Shown here: piece by piece, positions 51,080 to 62,933 of the stretch
Position numbering within the stretch: position 1 is the first letter of the stretch
How the letters are laid out: each line of letters opens with the position of its first letter
DNA from: Glycine soja
Lineage: Eukaryota > Streptophyta > Magnoliopsida > Fabales > Fabaceae
NCBI RefSeq assembly: GCF_004193775.1
Contig: NC_041011.1
Span: 43,221,167 to 43,285,166, forward strand
Direction of reading: 5' to 3'
Length of the DNA: 64,000 nucleotides
Position numbers and translations under genes: made by a program
Notes under the pieces: model-generated
Told to the model about the DNA's origin: nothing
Databases searched by the model: none
The model's input: the letters and a program-made list of their open reading frames with translations, nothing else

Positions 51080-54000
51080 CTGTGCAGAACCTAATCCGAT
51101 TCCCACCCTTTTTATCCACCAATATCATAAATTTAAAATCAAAATAAATTGCCCATCTTGTGTCATCAATGATCCAATATGTTATCGATGGTCCAATGTG
51201 CATCTGTTCACCCAAAAAAAAAACAAAGAAAGTCCATCTATAAAATGAGTCCTCCTACCAAGGCCCAGTCCAATTTTAACTAAAAGAGATGGTTGACATT
51301 TAGAGATGGTGATTAGTGCATGTTTAGTGAAGATTAAATTTTAAAAAGTATTTTTTAATTTCTCTTAAAATGTTGAAAAATAATATATATTTTAAAAAAA
51401 TGAATGTCTATTCGTTAAGGAATTTTTTTAATTGTGACATTGCATAACAATGTTTTAGATATTCTACTTTCTCTATTGATTTCAAGTTATTTCGTTTATT
51501 GCCACATCTATTTTCATGTAACATTTCTATCTTTATGCATAAAAATATAGTTCTTTATGCATGTTACTTTGGATTCAATTAATGTAATTCGGTAAGACAA
51601 ATATTCATTGTATCATTACTAGATATAACTAGCAATGAAATGACATATCATTGAAATAATTAACAAACAAAAAATATTACTTTTTAGATCTCCTTTTTCA
51701 AAAAAGAGAGATCAACTCCACAATTAATAATTTATGGTAAATTATAATTATAATTATGGTAATTTATAAATATGATTCAACATTTGAATTAATAAAAACG
51801 AATTCTATAAATAATTTATTTTAAAAAAAATGCATAGTATAAAAGCAATCTAAATTTAATAAAGTATGACAAGTGATAAATTTTTGTTTTGAATTTATAT
51901 TATAATTAAGTAATAATGTGTCACTTTTCAAATTGATCTTTTCAACATTAACAATAGTTATGGTTATGTGAAGTTATTACTAAAATGACGATAAAGATTT
52001 AAAATAAAAATTTTAATATATCATAAAATCAAAATAATAATAAAATTTATCAGGGAGTTAAATCAAAATTTGGTCCAACCTTAAATATATTTAAACTTAT
52101 AAATTATCATATTTCAAAACTTATTGAAATAAGCTGAAAATAACTTATAGATATATCATAAGGTGTTTTCTTAACCTTTGCAAACTTTATACGAGAATTA
52201 TATGATAAGATCAATTCAAATAAATCCTTACAAATAGGACCTTAAGCAAATATAATTTATTAAGTATACAATCTATTATGGTGGTTCTTTACACGTTCAC
52301 CAAAAACTGATGGATCTCATAGAACAAAAAAATATTGCAAGATGATTTCTATGACGAGGGGTCTAGATCCGTAAGGGCCGTAACCAATTGCGTCCAATAA
52401 ACTAGTCAATGGCTTTACTAAGAGAATATATTGACGTTCCGACTGGATCTCCTTCTGTATAATACCATCCACCCTATCACATTTTTTTTTTAAATATTCT
52501 CTTGTGAGAGGTTAAAATCACCTCATTTATCTAGAGGGAATGACTTGGCTAATTGATAAAACATATGTGTGAATGATGGTAAATAAAAAAATCCAGTCAC
52601 TTTTAGTTATAAGTATTCGCCAAATTAAATTGATCCAGTGAATCAACAATAAATAAAGTCAAAACAGACCAATTAATATGTATTTGGAAACTAATTAGGA
52701 ATTCAGTTTCACACTTTTCAAAGTAATTTCCTACTTTCTTAAGCAGAAGTGACCCAAGAAAATTGTTACTTTTCCATTGAACACAACCACACAATATAAA
52801 TTAGTCAAGTTAATTCAGTTAACTTTTTGGATATATCTTCTTCTTCTTTTAACCTGAACCAATCAATGTCCATGAAATATGATCAATTTAAATTTGATTT
52901 TACCTTAAAGACAAAGCAATCCAACCTATGAATACCCTTCCTTTGGGTAATTGCAGGAATTAAAAGTGAATAAACTTTTCATGGATTAAAAGTTTTTTTA
53001 TGTTTTGAAGGATTAAAAATTTATTTAATTTTTCATTTTTTAAAGGATTTAAATTATAATTTTTAAATCTAAATTTTGAAGAAAAATATTTATTTTCGTT
53101 CAATGTTTACAACTTTCTGGTGGCAAATTCAATGCTTACAAAATTTTCCATATATTTTGTATTTTCCCTTTTGTTGTTTTATATTTTTAAATAGACAACT
53201 TGATGATCTGTCTTGACCCAATTATATTGCTATCAACTTTGATCGTGTTGGCTTCCTCAAAATGAGCATACATGACCTGAAAATTTGTCATCATTAGTTC
53301 GAGTTCAAAATTCTCCTAAATTCCACTTTGATCGTTTCTTGAACAAATAAGTTTTTAATTTTTTCTTTCTTGTTCATACTTCATACCTCTATTTTTTTGT
53401 TGTTGAGTTTTATTTTTCCCTGAGTTTTCAAACCTCTATATTATAATATGGAAAACTAAAATAAACATGGCAGGTACCAAATCCTATCAATCCAATGGCT
53501 TTTTCAAAAATTACAAAACATGTAAGTTATTATACAAACAAAGTGATCTATCTATTATTTCATAAGAAGAACGACAACATAAAATTTTGGCGGGATGAAA
53601 AGTAATTTGATCAATGAAAAAGAAAAAGAAATCTTGCTCAAGACTAATTATTCTAAATGTCTTTTCACAATAATTGAGGGAGAAAATACGTCTTCAAATA
53701 GAGTGGATCTAAAACAGTATTGTTGCATAGATCATATTTATAAATTCTCTTATTTTTATCCATAAAATAATCTTTTAGTACTAATAAACTTTCATTTAGT
53801 TTATCAAGTTCTGAATCTTTATTTATCCCCTCTTTCTATTTTCGTTGATGATTTGATTTTTTATATATATATTTTGATCATTTGAAACTTATTTGTTTTA
53901 TCTTCACGTCTTTGAATTAGATATTGAATCGTTATATAAGAATCCAAAGATAAAAAGAGAAACGAAGCATAATAAATAATATTTTAATTTCAGTATTTTT

Positions 54001-56240
54001 ATTAATTAAATATTTTTATTACTTTGATTTCATATTTAGAAAATTATTAATAAATTTTTATATTTAGATTCTCTTTCTACATATTTTTTATTATTATATA
54101 TTCTATATTTTTTAATTTAATGTTGTCAATCATAATTTACGGGTTTTTCTTACTGATAAGAAAATATAATGTACAGGTCTAATTTTTCTTATTGAATCTT
54201 TTTTAATTGTTCATATCAGAAAGGAAATTTATCTTTTACTAAAATTAAAGTACGCCATCAATCTTAACCGGTGAAGTTGAAAAATTGAAAAATAAAATAT
54301 TATATAACGTGTGACTCAATCTCAAACATTGGTACCATGTTCTCAAATTATTTAAGCTCCAATTGTTTTTTGATTGAATATTATCCAATTTGGCAATTTT
54401 TGAATCATTTATATATATTTTATACATGCAAAAGTGAATGGAATCATAAATATCTACGGGAGGGATCCGAATCATCAAACATTTGTTTCCAGCTTAAACT
54501 AACTATTTTTATTCAATGTTTTAAAATTTAAATCTCACTGAACAGGTTAATTTGTGGTTGAATCATCACCAGTGATTAAATTTATATTTTTAATGTTATT
54601 TAATGTTTTAAATAATATAAAACTGTGATAAATTAGGATATAAAAATTATAAATTAATATAAATAATTATATTATATGTTTGATAAGATAAAAATTAATA
54701 ATAATTTAAAAATATTTTACAATTATATAAAATGTTTAAATATGTGTTTATTTTAAAAAAATAAAATAAAAACATTATATAAATGTTTATCTTTGATTAT
54801 GATTAATTTTCGTTAAAAATCTGATTAATTATATTTAGTAAAATTTATTCTTCCCATCACAATTTTTTTTATCTATAAAACTTATTTGATAGAATATAAA
54901 TGGTAATACAATCACGATACATTTGGATACAATTCAAAAAAGATCTCAGAACAAGCACTTGAAAATGGCAGAAACCAGTGCGGAGGCATATCGCCCCTTA
55001 GTCACACACATACGAAAATGACACTACAAAAGTAGCAAGTGATCCACAATAGAAGGAACAAAATAAGCATACCTTTTATTTTTTATTCGTGTATCACCTC
55101 TTACGATCACTGATCAATTCACGATTAAAGTCCTTATAAGAGACTTGGAAAGTTTTTAAAATACCTTCTCTAATATTCCTTCTCCTCCAACTAATTTTCT
55201 CTTCCTCTGGGGCAGAATAGTATTTAAATTAACTTTAATTTCATTTTTTTTTGTTAGAAAGTTTGAGAATTAGTATATCAACATCAAAATAACAAACTGG
55301 GAGAGTGTATATCTAGTTCAATTTTGTTTTTTCTTAGAAAGCTTGAGAATTAATTAGTATATCAACATCAAAATAATCAGGGAGAATGTATGTGACATTT
55401 TTAGTGTCACTTCTGGGATGGATGAGCATGGATGCGGAATTATTGTTCTCTCAAAAGGAAAAAGTCGCACATGAATAAGGTGCAGCGAAAATTGCTTAAT
55501 ATATATCCTTAATCCTGTTGAAATTTCAAAGTTTTATAGGAAGGGAACTAAAAGTTGGGAGGGAAAAACTAGTACAGAAAGCAGATTCTTGTTCTTTTAG
55601 GTATAGATCCAATTGCAGATGTTAGTGTAAATCAACTATGAAGGACGGCGATGAATTTGCGGTGCTAATAATAAGTCAAATTCTTCACGGGATTATTCTA
55701 TCACTCAAAAGAAGCTTTATTCATAATTCGTTTGCTTCCATATAACGTGCTCTTTTAGCATAGTAGTGACCTGCTACTTCCTATTTCATATATTCTAGGT
55801 TATCACTCTCTCTACCTAACCAACTTGCTGTTAGTATAATTTTTTCTTTTAAAAAAAAAAGATGTTAGAAATTCAGGTGTGAACTAGGAATGAATATCAT
55901 CTCCACATGAAGTGTAAACTGAAGAAAGTTATGTAAACTAATTGTATTGGGGATTTTGGGTTGAAAAGTGGTGTTACATTTATTGTTGTGATTTCTTTCT
56001 TGATGGTACGTTTAGACAAGGTAAAATTAAAAAAATATAAATATTAACATATACACAAGTAACCCAACCACACACAAAGGTGGTTCATTCATACTGCTCT
56101 CTTTCAGGAACTTTGAAGGCATTTAAAGGTGGATTGCTTTCTTTCAATTTGGTTTTCTTCATACATATAAGAATCCCTAACCACTTGTTTGAGGTACCTA
56201 AGATTAGAATTTATATTTATGTTTGAATGAGAAAAAACAG

Positions 56241-56303
<63 letters not shown>

Positions 56304-58992
56304 TTTGTTTGATTAAATTAAAGAGAGATAAAAAAAAGAAAAAAGAAAAATAAATTGACTTCTAAAAGAAATTCATTTTTTTTCTTCTATTTTTCTTCAA
56401 TTGATATATTTTTTTTAAGAAAATCAAGTTTCTTATATATTATTTTTCATCCTACTAAGTAATCACATGATTTGAAGATGTTGAAAAGTTAAATGTGAAT
56501 ATGATAAAAACAATTTTTTTTTTTTATAGTAACACCTTATGCTTTGTTTGAAATGAGCTGAGTGAATATCGATGAAAGGAATAGGGAACAATGGAAAAAG
56601 TGAAAACCTATTCTTTCCACCATTTGGTATGCTTTGAAGAGGAAAGGATGCAATGAAAAAAAATGTAAAACCCACCATTTTTTTTACTCTGTTCACTTTT
56701 GGACCGAATGAGGTGAGAATGTTGGTTTTGGCTTTTGGATACTAAAAAAATTTAAATTATCCTTGTTTTGTATACTCTTTTTGTATTAGGAATATTTATG
56801 GTAATCGCATAAATATCATACATAAAAACAAAAGCTAATAAATTTATCATAATAAATTGTGATAAGATAATATAAAAATTAAAGTACTATTAATACATTG
56901 TACATAGCCTATTTTCTAATTTCATAATTCGTAAAAAATAACCTCAATCCAAATCAGATTGGTGTTATGAGTCGAGTTATAAACAATCCTAATATAGATT
57001 ATCTTATCCAATAAATCTATAATTAGGATATTCCAAAAATGAACTCAACTAATTGTAAGTTCGTAATTTACTTTGAAAAAATAAACCCGACTAATTCCGG
57101 TTTTGTTCATCCCCACTTTAGATTATATATAAATCGAATTATTTTAGGAGTTATCATATATTGAAGCGGGAAAAGGTTAAAAAAACATAGTATTCTTTTC
57201 GAAAAACCAGTTTAGGATGTAACAAAATATTTTTTTTTACACACTGCGTACAAATTGGTGCGAGACAAATCGTCAGAGAAGTATTAGTTCTAAACTTAAT
57301 TATAATTTATATCCATTTTTGTCCTGTAGCTAAAAGTCTAAAAAGACATTAGCCATACAACCTTCCGTGTTTCCCTCTTAGGAACAGTAGAATCAACATT
57401 TGTTTTGGAATAATTTACTTAACATAATTATCTATGCTTAAGAATCCAAGAAGATAGTTTTCTCGTCCTTCAGATAAAACCATAAAATCAATCTGAACTC
57501 AATACCTAATCGTGTAGTGGTCTATCATCAATAATATTCTCTTCAAAGCAATTTGTCAGGTTTTTTTTTTCCTTACAGAAAAAAAATTTGGTTGGTATTT
57601 TTTAGGAACTTTGCATATTTAAGTAAAAAAAACTTAATCAAACATTCATTAAATAATTTGTTTCTATAATTGAAAAAAAATAGGATTAAAAACTATATAT
57701 ATCCTAAAAGAATAATTGAACTAAATTAAAAACTGTTTATGGACATATAATTTTTCCAAATATTTACCACCCAAGTGCTTATATTTTAAGATAAGTTTAA
57801 ATAAATTGCAAAAAAACTCTTTCAGCACACCTTAAATTAAGCCATTACTTTAGATCGAAAAACATATTTTCTTAAAAAAAATATTTTACACTACAAAAAA
57901 GTTGTGGAGTGTCATCTACAAATTAAATATTGCAACATATAGATACTTTTGTTTATGTTAAATACAACTCGATCTACTACTCCTATAAAGATATTAAATC
58001 TAATTTATTCTGTATCGATGTTTCTCTTGCAGCCTTGTAGTTTGCTGCATTAATTGTTTGCCACACTTTGAACAGCATTTTCTTGCTAACCTCCTTTATG
58101 ATGTCACCCGTCGTCGTCTTAAATAAGTGTTAAGCTGTTTTAGATATATAAGATGCATTAATTGAGTGTAAAACAAACAAACACACATATATATAAGTCC
58201 ACCTTTTATATATAAGAAGTTTAATTAATACAGTACGGTTCTCTTCCTTTTATATATAAGTCCACCTATCCATTATTAATTAACGTGCTTCCTGTTTTCT
58301 TCCAATGGTCTCTATGCAGTTGAATAGTCTCCAACTCTCCATTGTCAAATTCACGTTTTGCTTTTAGTACTTGACTCTAATAATAATATCATGGTAGGTT
58401 GGTGGTTTAGAATTTAGATTCTATGCCACATACTTTGTAACCGATTTCAGCATTATTATAGATTCTTCATCCCTTGCCAGTTGCCACGTTGAATCTTGTG
58501 GCAGTTTTGTAGAAAAAAAATATTTGCAATATGTTTGTGTGCTTTCTAATTTCTCAAATTCTTATTGAATATGTTGACTGAGAACGATTACTTACTCCAC
58601 TCTTCTTAAGTTAGGTCGTAAAACTTAATTTTGAAAGTCTAAACTCCAGCCTATATAATTTAGATTTTGATCACATACATTTCTATACTTACAATTAAAC
58701 AAAGAATAAGTTTTCTTTTTTCAAAAGAATAAATTGTCTCTTTAAAATGTTTCATCAAATTAAACCTAATATGCCATGTTCAATATAATTTTTTGACGAG
58801 CCGTTGAAACATATTCTGCTTAAGCAAAGAAAAACAAAACTATTCTTACTCCATCAATGTCAAAATAAAACTCTCCGAAAACAGAGGCGCGCGTTTCTCT
58901 TTTTCATTGCATGTTTTTGAGGGCTTTGTTGCAAATTGTTGTTATAGATTACCTAATAATTTTTACTAAGATTGATGGCTTTGACTAAATCT
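51080..58992. other. Gene-free AT-rich stretch
   Basis: No frame with recognisable protein character. A TA tract lies at 56246-56302. 'cactacaaaaaa' at 57889-57900 resembles a CACTA terminus but has no partner I can find. Pieces such as 'gagtcgagttataaacaatc' and 'ccggttttgttcatccccac' (about 56970-57120) look like decayed repeats. I see nothing else to report. Confidence 0.55.
56246..56302. repeat. (TA)n microsatellite, about 57 bp
   Basis: About 28 uninterrupted TA units. Confidence 0.97.
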
Positions 58993-59562
58993 CACTACTA
59001 GGAAAATAATTTTTTAAAATGCGTATTCTAAGACAATTCTCATAAATCATCTTAGAAATAAACATATGACATTTTTGTAAATAAATGTAACATGTTTAAA
59101 ACGATTTTACAAAATTTATCTTAGAAGGTTGTCATTCTAAGACGGCTTTTAATATTTTTTACTTACAAAAACAAGCACGGTTGTTCGACTTCCACTCTCA
59201 CTCAACACTACACATACAAATGTGCTTGTTCAAATCCAAATTGGAATCGAAATCGATTGCGCAAAGATGTCATCGTGCAGCTTCTTCATTGTGGGGCTCT
59301 CTAGCGCCTTTGAGAAGGCAAGGAAGTTCGCCTCCAGGTCGTCGTGCTTTAGGTTCTCCGACGATGACAAGTTGTCGCCATCGTTGCATTGGCCAAAGGC
59401 ACGGCAAAAAGCCTCGTCCTCCGCCTCGTTGTAGGAGTAGTTGGAGTCGGAGTCGGAATCAGAGAAAGGGACATTTTGTTGGGAAAAGTCTTGTTGGTCT
59501 TTGTTGTTCGCCATTTTGAGAAAGTGATAATGTGATAGGATAAGGTGTGCGGGAACACACAA
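58993..59562 (+). mobile_element. CACTA-type transposon end with subterminal repeats
   Basis: Opens with CACTACTAGGAAAATAA, the terminal form common in legume CACTA (Tgm/En-Spm-like) elements. Inverted copies of a 'tctaagacggctttt'-type subterminal repeat follow: 'attctaagacaattctca', 'aatcatcttagaaat', 'aaacgattttacaaaattta', 'cttagaaggttgtcattcta'. The matching right end (TAGTG) was not found, so the element is truncated, very decayed on the right, or runs beyond the window. The end coordinate given is only the limit of the recognisable part. Confidence 0.6.
59230..59514 (-). CDS. Hypothetical acidic 94-residue protein inside the CACTA-like segment
   Basis: A minus-strand frame starts MANNKDQQDFSQQNVPF, passes a run of Ser-Asp dipeptides and the acidic-aromatic EAEDEAFCRAFGQCNDG, and ends IFAQSISIPIWI. 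GC content is higher than in the flanks. I recognise no family. It faces the transposon end at 58993, so it may be a transposon gene exon or a captured host fragment rather than a separate gene. The start is the first ATG after an AT-rich leader; an in-frame ATG 16 codons upstream is also possible. Confidence 0.35.
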   Translation of the reverse strand: MANNKDQQDFSQQNVPFSDSDSDSNYSYNEAEDEAFCRAFGQCNDGDNLSSSENLKHDDLEANFLAFSKALESPTMKKLHDDIFAQSISIPIWI

Positions 59563-60309
59563 AATGTTATACCAGTTGCTACTTACTATTACCTAGCATT
59601 GCAAACGACGATAAAGAGAAACACAAGAGAAAGAAAGAGGGTTCTCACCAAATGACGTCTTTCCCTGTCGTCTCATCGAACGTGTGACGGCAAGTGAATG
59701 ACACCTTCATTCCCTCGCCGCCCACTCCAGTGGACTACCACCACTAACAATACTCTCTGACATTGTCGTTCCATCCCATGATGAGATTAGCGTGGTTTGC
59801 TCCAAGTTTCGTGTTAACTCATTGGCAAGTGCACTAAATTGTTTGAAATAGTAAAGTACTTGGAACAATGACTTTATTTGTATTTAGATTGATACAAACT
59901 CAATTTACAAGTAAAAGATAAGAAATTTAAATGTAAAATTTAAAGAAAGTAAGAGAGAGGAAGGATAAGAAATTTAAAATAGAAGATTATTAGATAAGAT
60001 AAAAATTAAAGAGATAAGAGATTAAAGTAAAAGATAAAAAATGTAGAAGATAAAATAGATAAGATAAGAAAAATAAAATATAAAGACTATGATAAAAGAT
60101 GAATTCAAAATTTAAAATATGTTAGAGTCTAACATGCCTAACTACCTTTGATGCAATATTATATTAATTTTTTTCTCTATTTAATGTTTTCTCAATTTCT
60201 ACTCACATCTACTAAGACACTAAACCCTCATCCCTTACGATGAAGAACCTAATTTATCTATTTTCTCTCTCAAATTCTTTTACAAAGATAGAATAGTAAA
60301 TTGCATGAA
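59563..60309. other. Repeat-derived sequence, no gene
   Basis: The left part is fairly GC-rich ('gacgtctttccctgtcgtctc', 'cctcgccgcccactccagtg') and the right part purine-rich ('agataag', 'aaagataa' repeated). It is probably the inside of the CACTA-like element or other transposon debris. Confidence 0.4.
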
Positions 60310-60349
60310 GCATGTGATGAGAATCATGAAACTGGCCAAATACAATCTA

Positions 60350-60447
60350 AAGGCCCAAGTGGAGAAGGACGAAGGCCCAAGTGGAGAAGGACAAAGCCCC
60401 TGAGTGGAGAAGGATGAAGGCCCAAGTGGAGAAGGATGAAGGCCCAG
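60350..60447. repeat. ~22-bp tandem repeat in the upstream part of the solo LTR
   Basis: Five imperfect copies of 'aaggcccaagtggagaagga', in the part expected to be U3 (promoter side). Confidence 0.88.
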
Positions 60448-60726
60448 AGTCAAAGACACTATCAAGACTATTAATTGTTGATGAAGGCCTAAACTAATTT
60501 GAAGGCCCAAGTTAAATAAGTTTTTAGTTATAATTTATTTTTATTGTAATTTTGGCCCAAACTGTCTAGAAGGCCCATGTCTATTTTTATCTTTTTGTTC
60601 AGATACACTATAAGTATTTGTTTTTGTTTTCAATAAAGAAACTTTTGGCATTTTCATAAAATTGGGTGAGAGTTTCTCTCTGGGTTCCTTGTTGAACCAA
60701 TTATCAGACTTATCAAGGTAATCCTT

Positions 60727-60842
60727 GTGGCGTCTACCCTGACTTATCTTCCTTCACTGGAAGTGGCGTCTATCCTGACTTATCTTCCTTCACCGGAAGT
60801 GGCGTCTACCCGGACTTATCTTCCTTCACTGGAAGTGGCGTC
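60727..60842. repeat. 36-bp tandem repeat in the downstream part of the solo LTR
   Basis: The unit begins 'gtggcgtctaccctgactta' and continues 'tcttccttcactggaa'. Copies start at 60727, 60763, 60799 and 60835 (the last partial), an exact 36-bp period with few base changes. Confidence 0.93.
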
Positions 60843-60901
60843 AACCAAAAACTCTACAGCCTGTATCAAGCGATCCGCCCCGTAAGATTCACATCAGCAT
60901 G

Positions 60902-61875
60902 AAGATACGTATGTAGAGGCAAAACAAAGTCATTGTATCCCTAGCAATAAATTATTTAGATGCATTTTCCCACGTAAAAATTACCATTTCCCGATGTATA
61001 ACCCCTAAAACTAATGTATGAATGATTAGGCCACACAACAACAATAAAGCACAGGAAGGAAAGGCATTACATTAAATAAATAATAAAAAAAATATTACAT
61101 TACAAGGGCATTTAGCTGCTAGGCTCCCAATAATGAGGTTTTAGCCTCTCATTATCATAAGAGACTTTTACACTTTAAAGGCTGATGTGAATAGAAGAAG
61201 AAAGATAGATAGAGGAAGAGAATGAGATAATAAACATAGATAGAGAGTTTTTCCTATTTGAGATACTCAGACTTAAACATGTATTCATTAGAAAACTCTG
61301 AGTCTCGGTGGTGTGTAGGGATTGGTATCCGATGTGTATTTCTCCTTTACTTCATACTCCTTTTATAGGTTTAAGGTAGTTTAATTTCCACGCGATCTCG
61401 CAGTTAGCGCGGGCTTTCACGCTAAGCGCACCTTTGGGCTTCTTCGCGCTAAGCGTGAGTTGGCTGCTAAGCAAGGAGACGCATTGGACATGTCTTGCGC
61501 GCTAAGCGAGCTATTACAATATTCAACTTTTTCTTACAAACTTTTTCTTCAAGTTTTTGGATTAATTTTTCTCCAAAGCACTTGAAATTTTCTTCTTTTA
61601 ACTTCTGTTAATAAAAAACTGAAAGATATTAATTTCTTTATTATTCCATTAAAAACAACGGTAAAATAAAGAAATTACAATCATTCTTAACCAATATTAA
61701 TTATTAAATTAACTCAAGTTTCACAGTTATCACTTCACCACCTCGGCCTCTCCAACTTCCCTGTCAATGATCCCTCTATTAGACCCTTATAATTAATCTG
61801 TTCTTCTTGTTCTAATTCTAATATTATTATTCAGCTTTGTGTATTTTTTTCTTTGCATATTTTTTTTCTTTGCAG
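60902..61875. other. Repeat-derived sequence with 'cgctaagcg' motifs
   Basis: At about 61390-61510 the GC content rises and the motif 'cgctaagcg' or close variants appears five or so times (tttcacgctaagcgcacc, cttcgcgctaagcgtgag, ggctgctaagcaagg, gcgcgctaagcgagc). I associate such runs with LTR regions of soybean gypsy-type retrotransposons, but no LTR boundaries were found. The rest is AT-rich with no gene. Confidence 0.4.
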
Positions 61876-62029
61876 TTGTCAGGCGGAGCCATGTGATTCA
61901 AACTCGTCTAGTTCAAATCCTTTGATCAAAGATAGGTATAGAGAAGAGAGAGAGGGGAAAAAACAAAAGAGTGGTGGTGTTGTGTCATGTGTATGTTTAA
62001 TTTTGTCATGTGGTGCTAATAATATGTAA
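61876..62029 (+). other. Exon-like open block after a strong 3' splice site
   Basis: A long pyrimidine run ending TTTCTTTGCAG (to 61875) is followed by 50 open codons reading CQAEPCDSNSSSNPLIKDRY and then a basic stretch up to VSCVCLILSCGANNM and a stop. No matching upstream exon was found, and I recognise no family. It may be the last exon of a decayed or unrecognised gene, or chance. Confidence 0.2.
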
Positions 62030-62866
62030 GGTGAAGATAGAAACAGGTTTATAGCATAAAATGTTTGTGTTGGAAGAATTGGAGGGTTTAAAAATTAAGA
62101 AACAAAGGATCACAATATATAATGGCTTTCTTAGACTATCTTGATTTCGTCCTTTCCCGTTTCAGTACTGATTTCTGCTTTTCTTGTGCCATTTTCATGC
62201 GCGGGTACCTTTGTTTGTTTTCCTTTTGCTCAACTCTCTTTATTTTAAACTGCACATTACATACAGGAAGAAGCTTGAGGTTTAATATGAATCAGTCTCT
62301 GCTGTGATTTTTAAAGGGGGAAGCGAAGCTTGAAAAACAATTAGAAGTATTTTGGTCCAAAGACAAAAACTTTGGATTCTATAGTTCCTTGGAGGGAATC
62401 TATATGTTACTTTGTCTATCTATTATCATTGAGGTAGAATTATGCAGGCCTTTATGTTTTTGTTGACCGGGGTGCAAGAACCATATATTTTGCATCTTTC
62501 CTGTACCCAAATAATATGTAAGAGAAAAACTGATTTTTAATTTGTTTGAAGGGTTTCATTTGATTTTCAAACAGATTGATTTGATTTGAAAAATTCTACC
62601 CGTCAATTTCTTAGTTAAGATTATCACAACAGCCCATTAAATATTAATATTAAAAATTGTTCAATCTAATATATATATATGCCTTTACTCTTCCCACATT
62701 CTCTAATATTTTATTTTGACTACTTTTATTTATGAAGTGGCGAATTTTACTCTCTTAACATGCATTTGATATACTTTCTTATGATTTTAATATCAACCGA
62801 ATAATTTAATAAGGTGTAAGTGAATATTAAAAATTATTTTTAAATAAATGTTTTATATTTGAAGTT

Positions 62867-62933
<67 letters not shown>

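Larger units (their letters stand above)
60315..60896 (+). mobile_element. Solo LTR, 582 bp, with 5-bp target-site duplication
   Basis: The segment starts TGATGAGAATC and ends GATTCACATCA, an imperfect terminal inverted repeat (10 of 11 bases) within the TG...CA rule. It is flanked on both sides by GCATG (60310-60314 and 60897-60901). Inside are a promoter-like 'actataagta' (about 60609), a polyadenylation-type 'caataaag' (about 60631), and two tandem arrays. No second LTR or internal region is present, so this is what unequal recombination between two LTRs leaves. The family is not assigned; a Ty3/gypsy origin is a guess. Confidence 0.82.

Noticed and set aside
57889..57900. CACTACAAAAAA as a further CACTA terminus
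   Set aside because: No subterminal repeats and no partner end; could be chance in AT-rich DNA.
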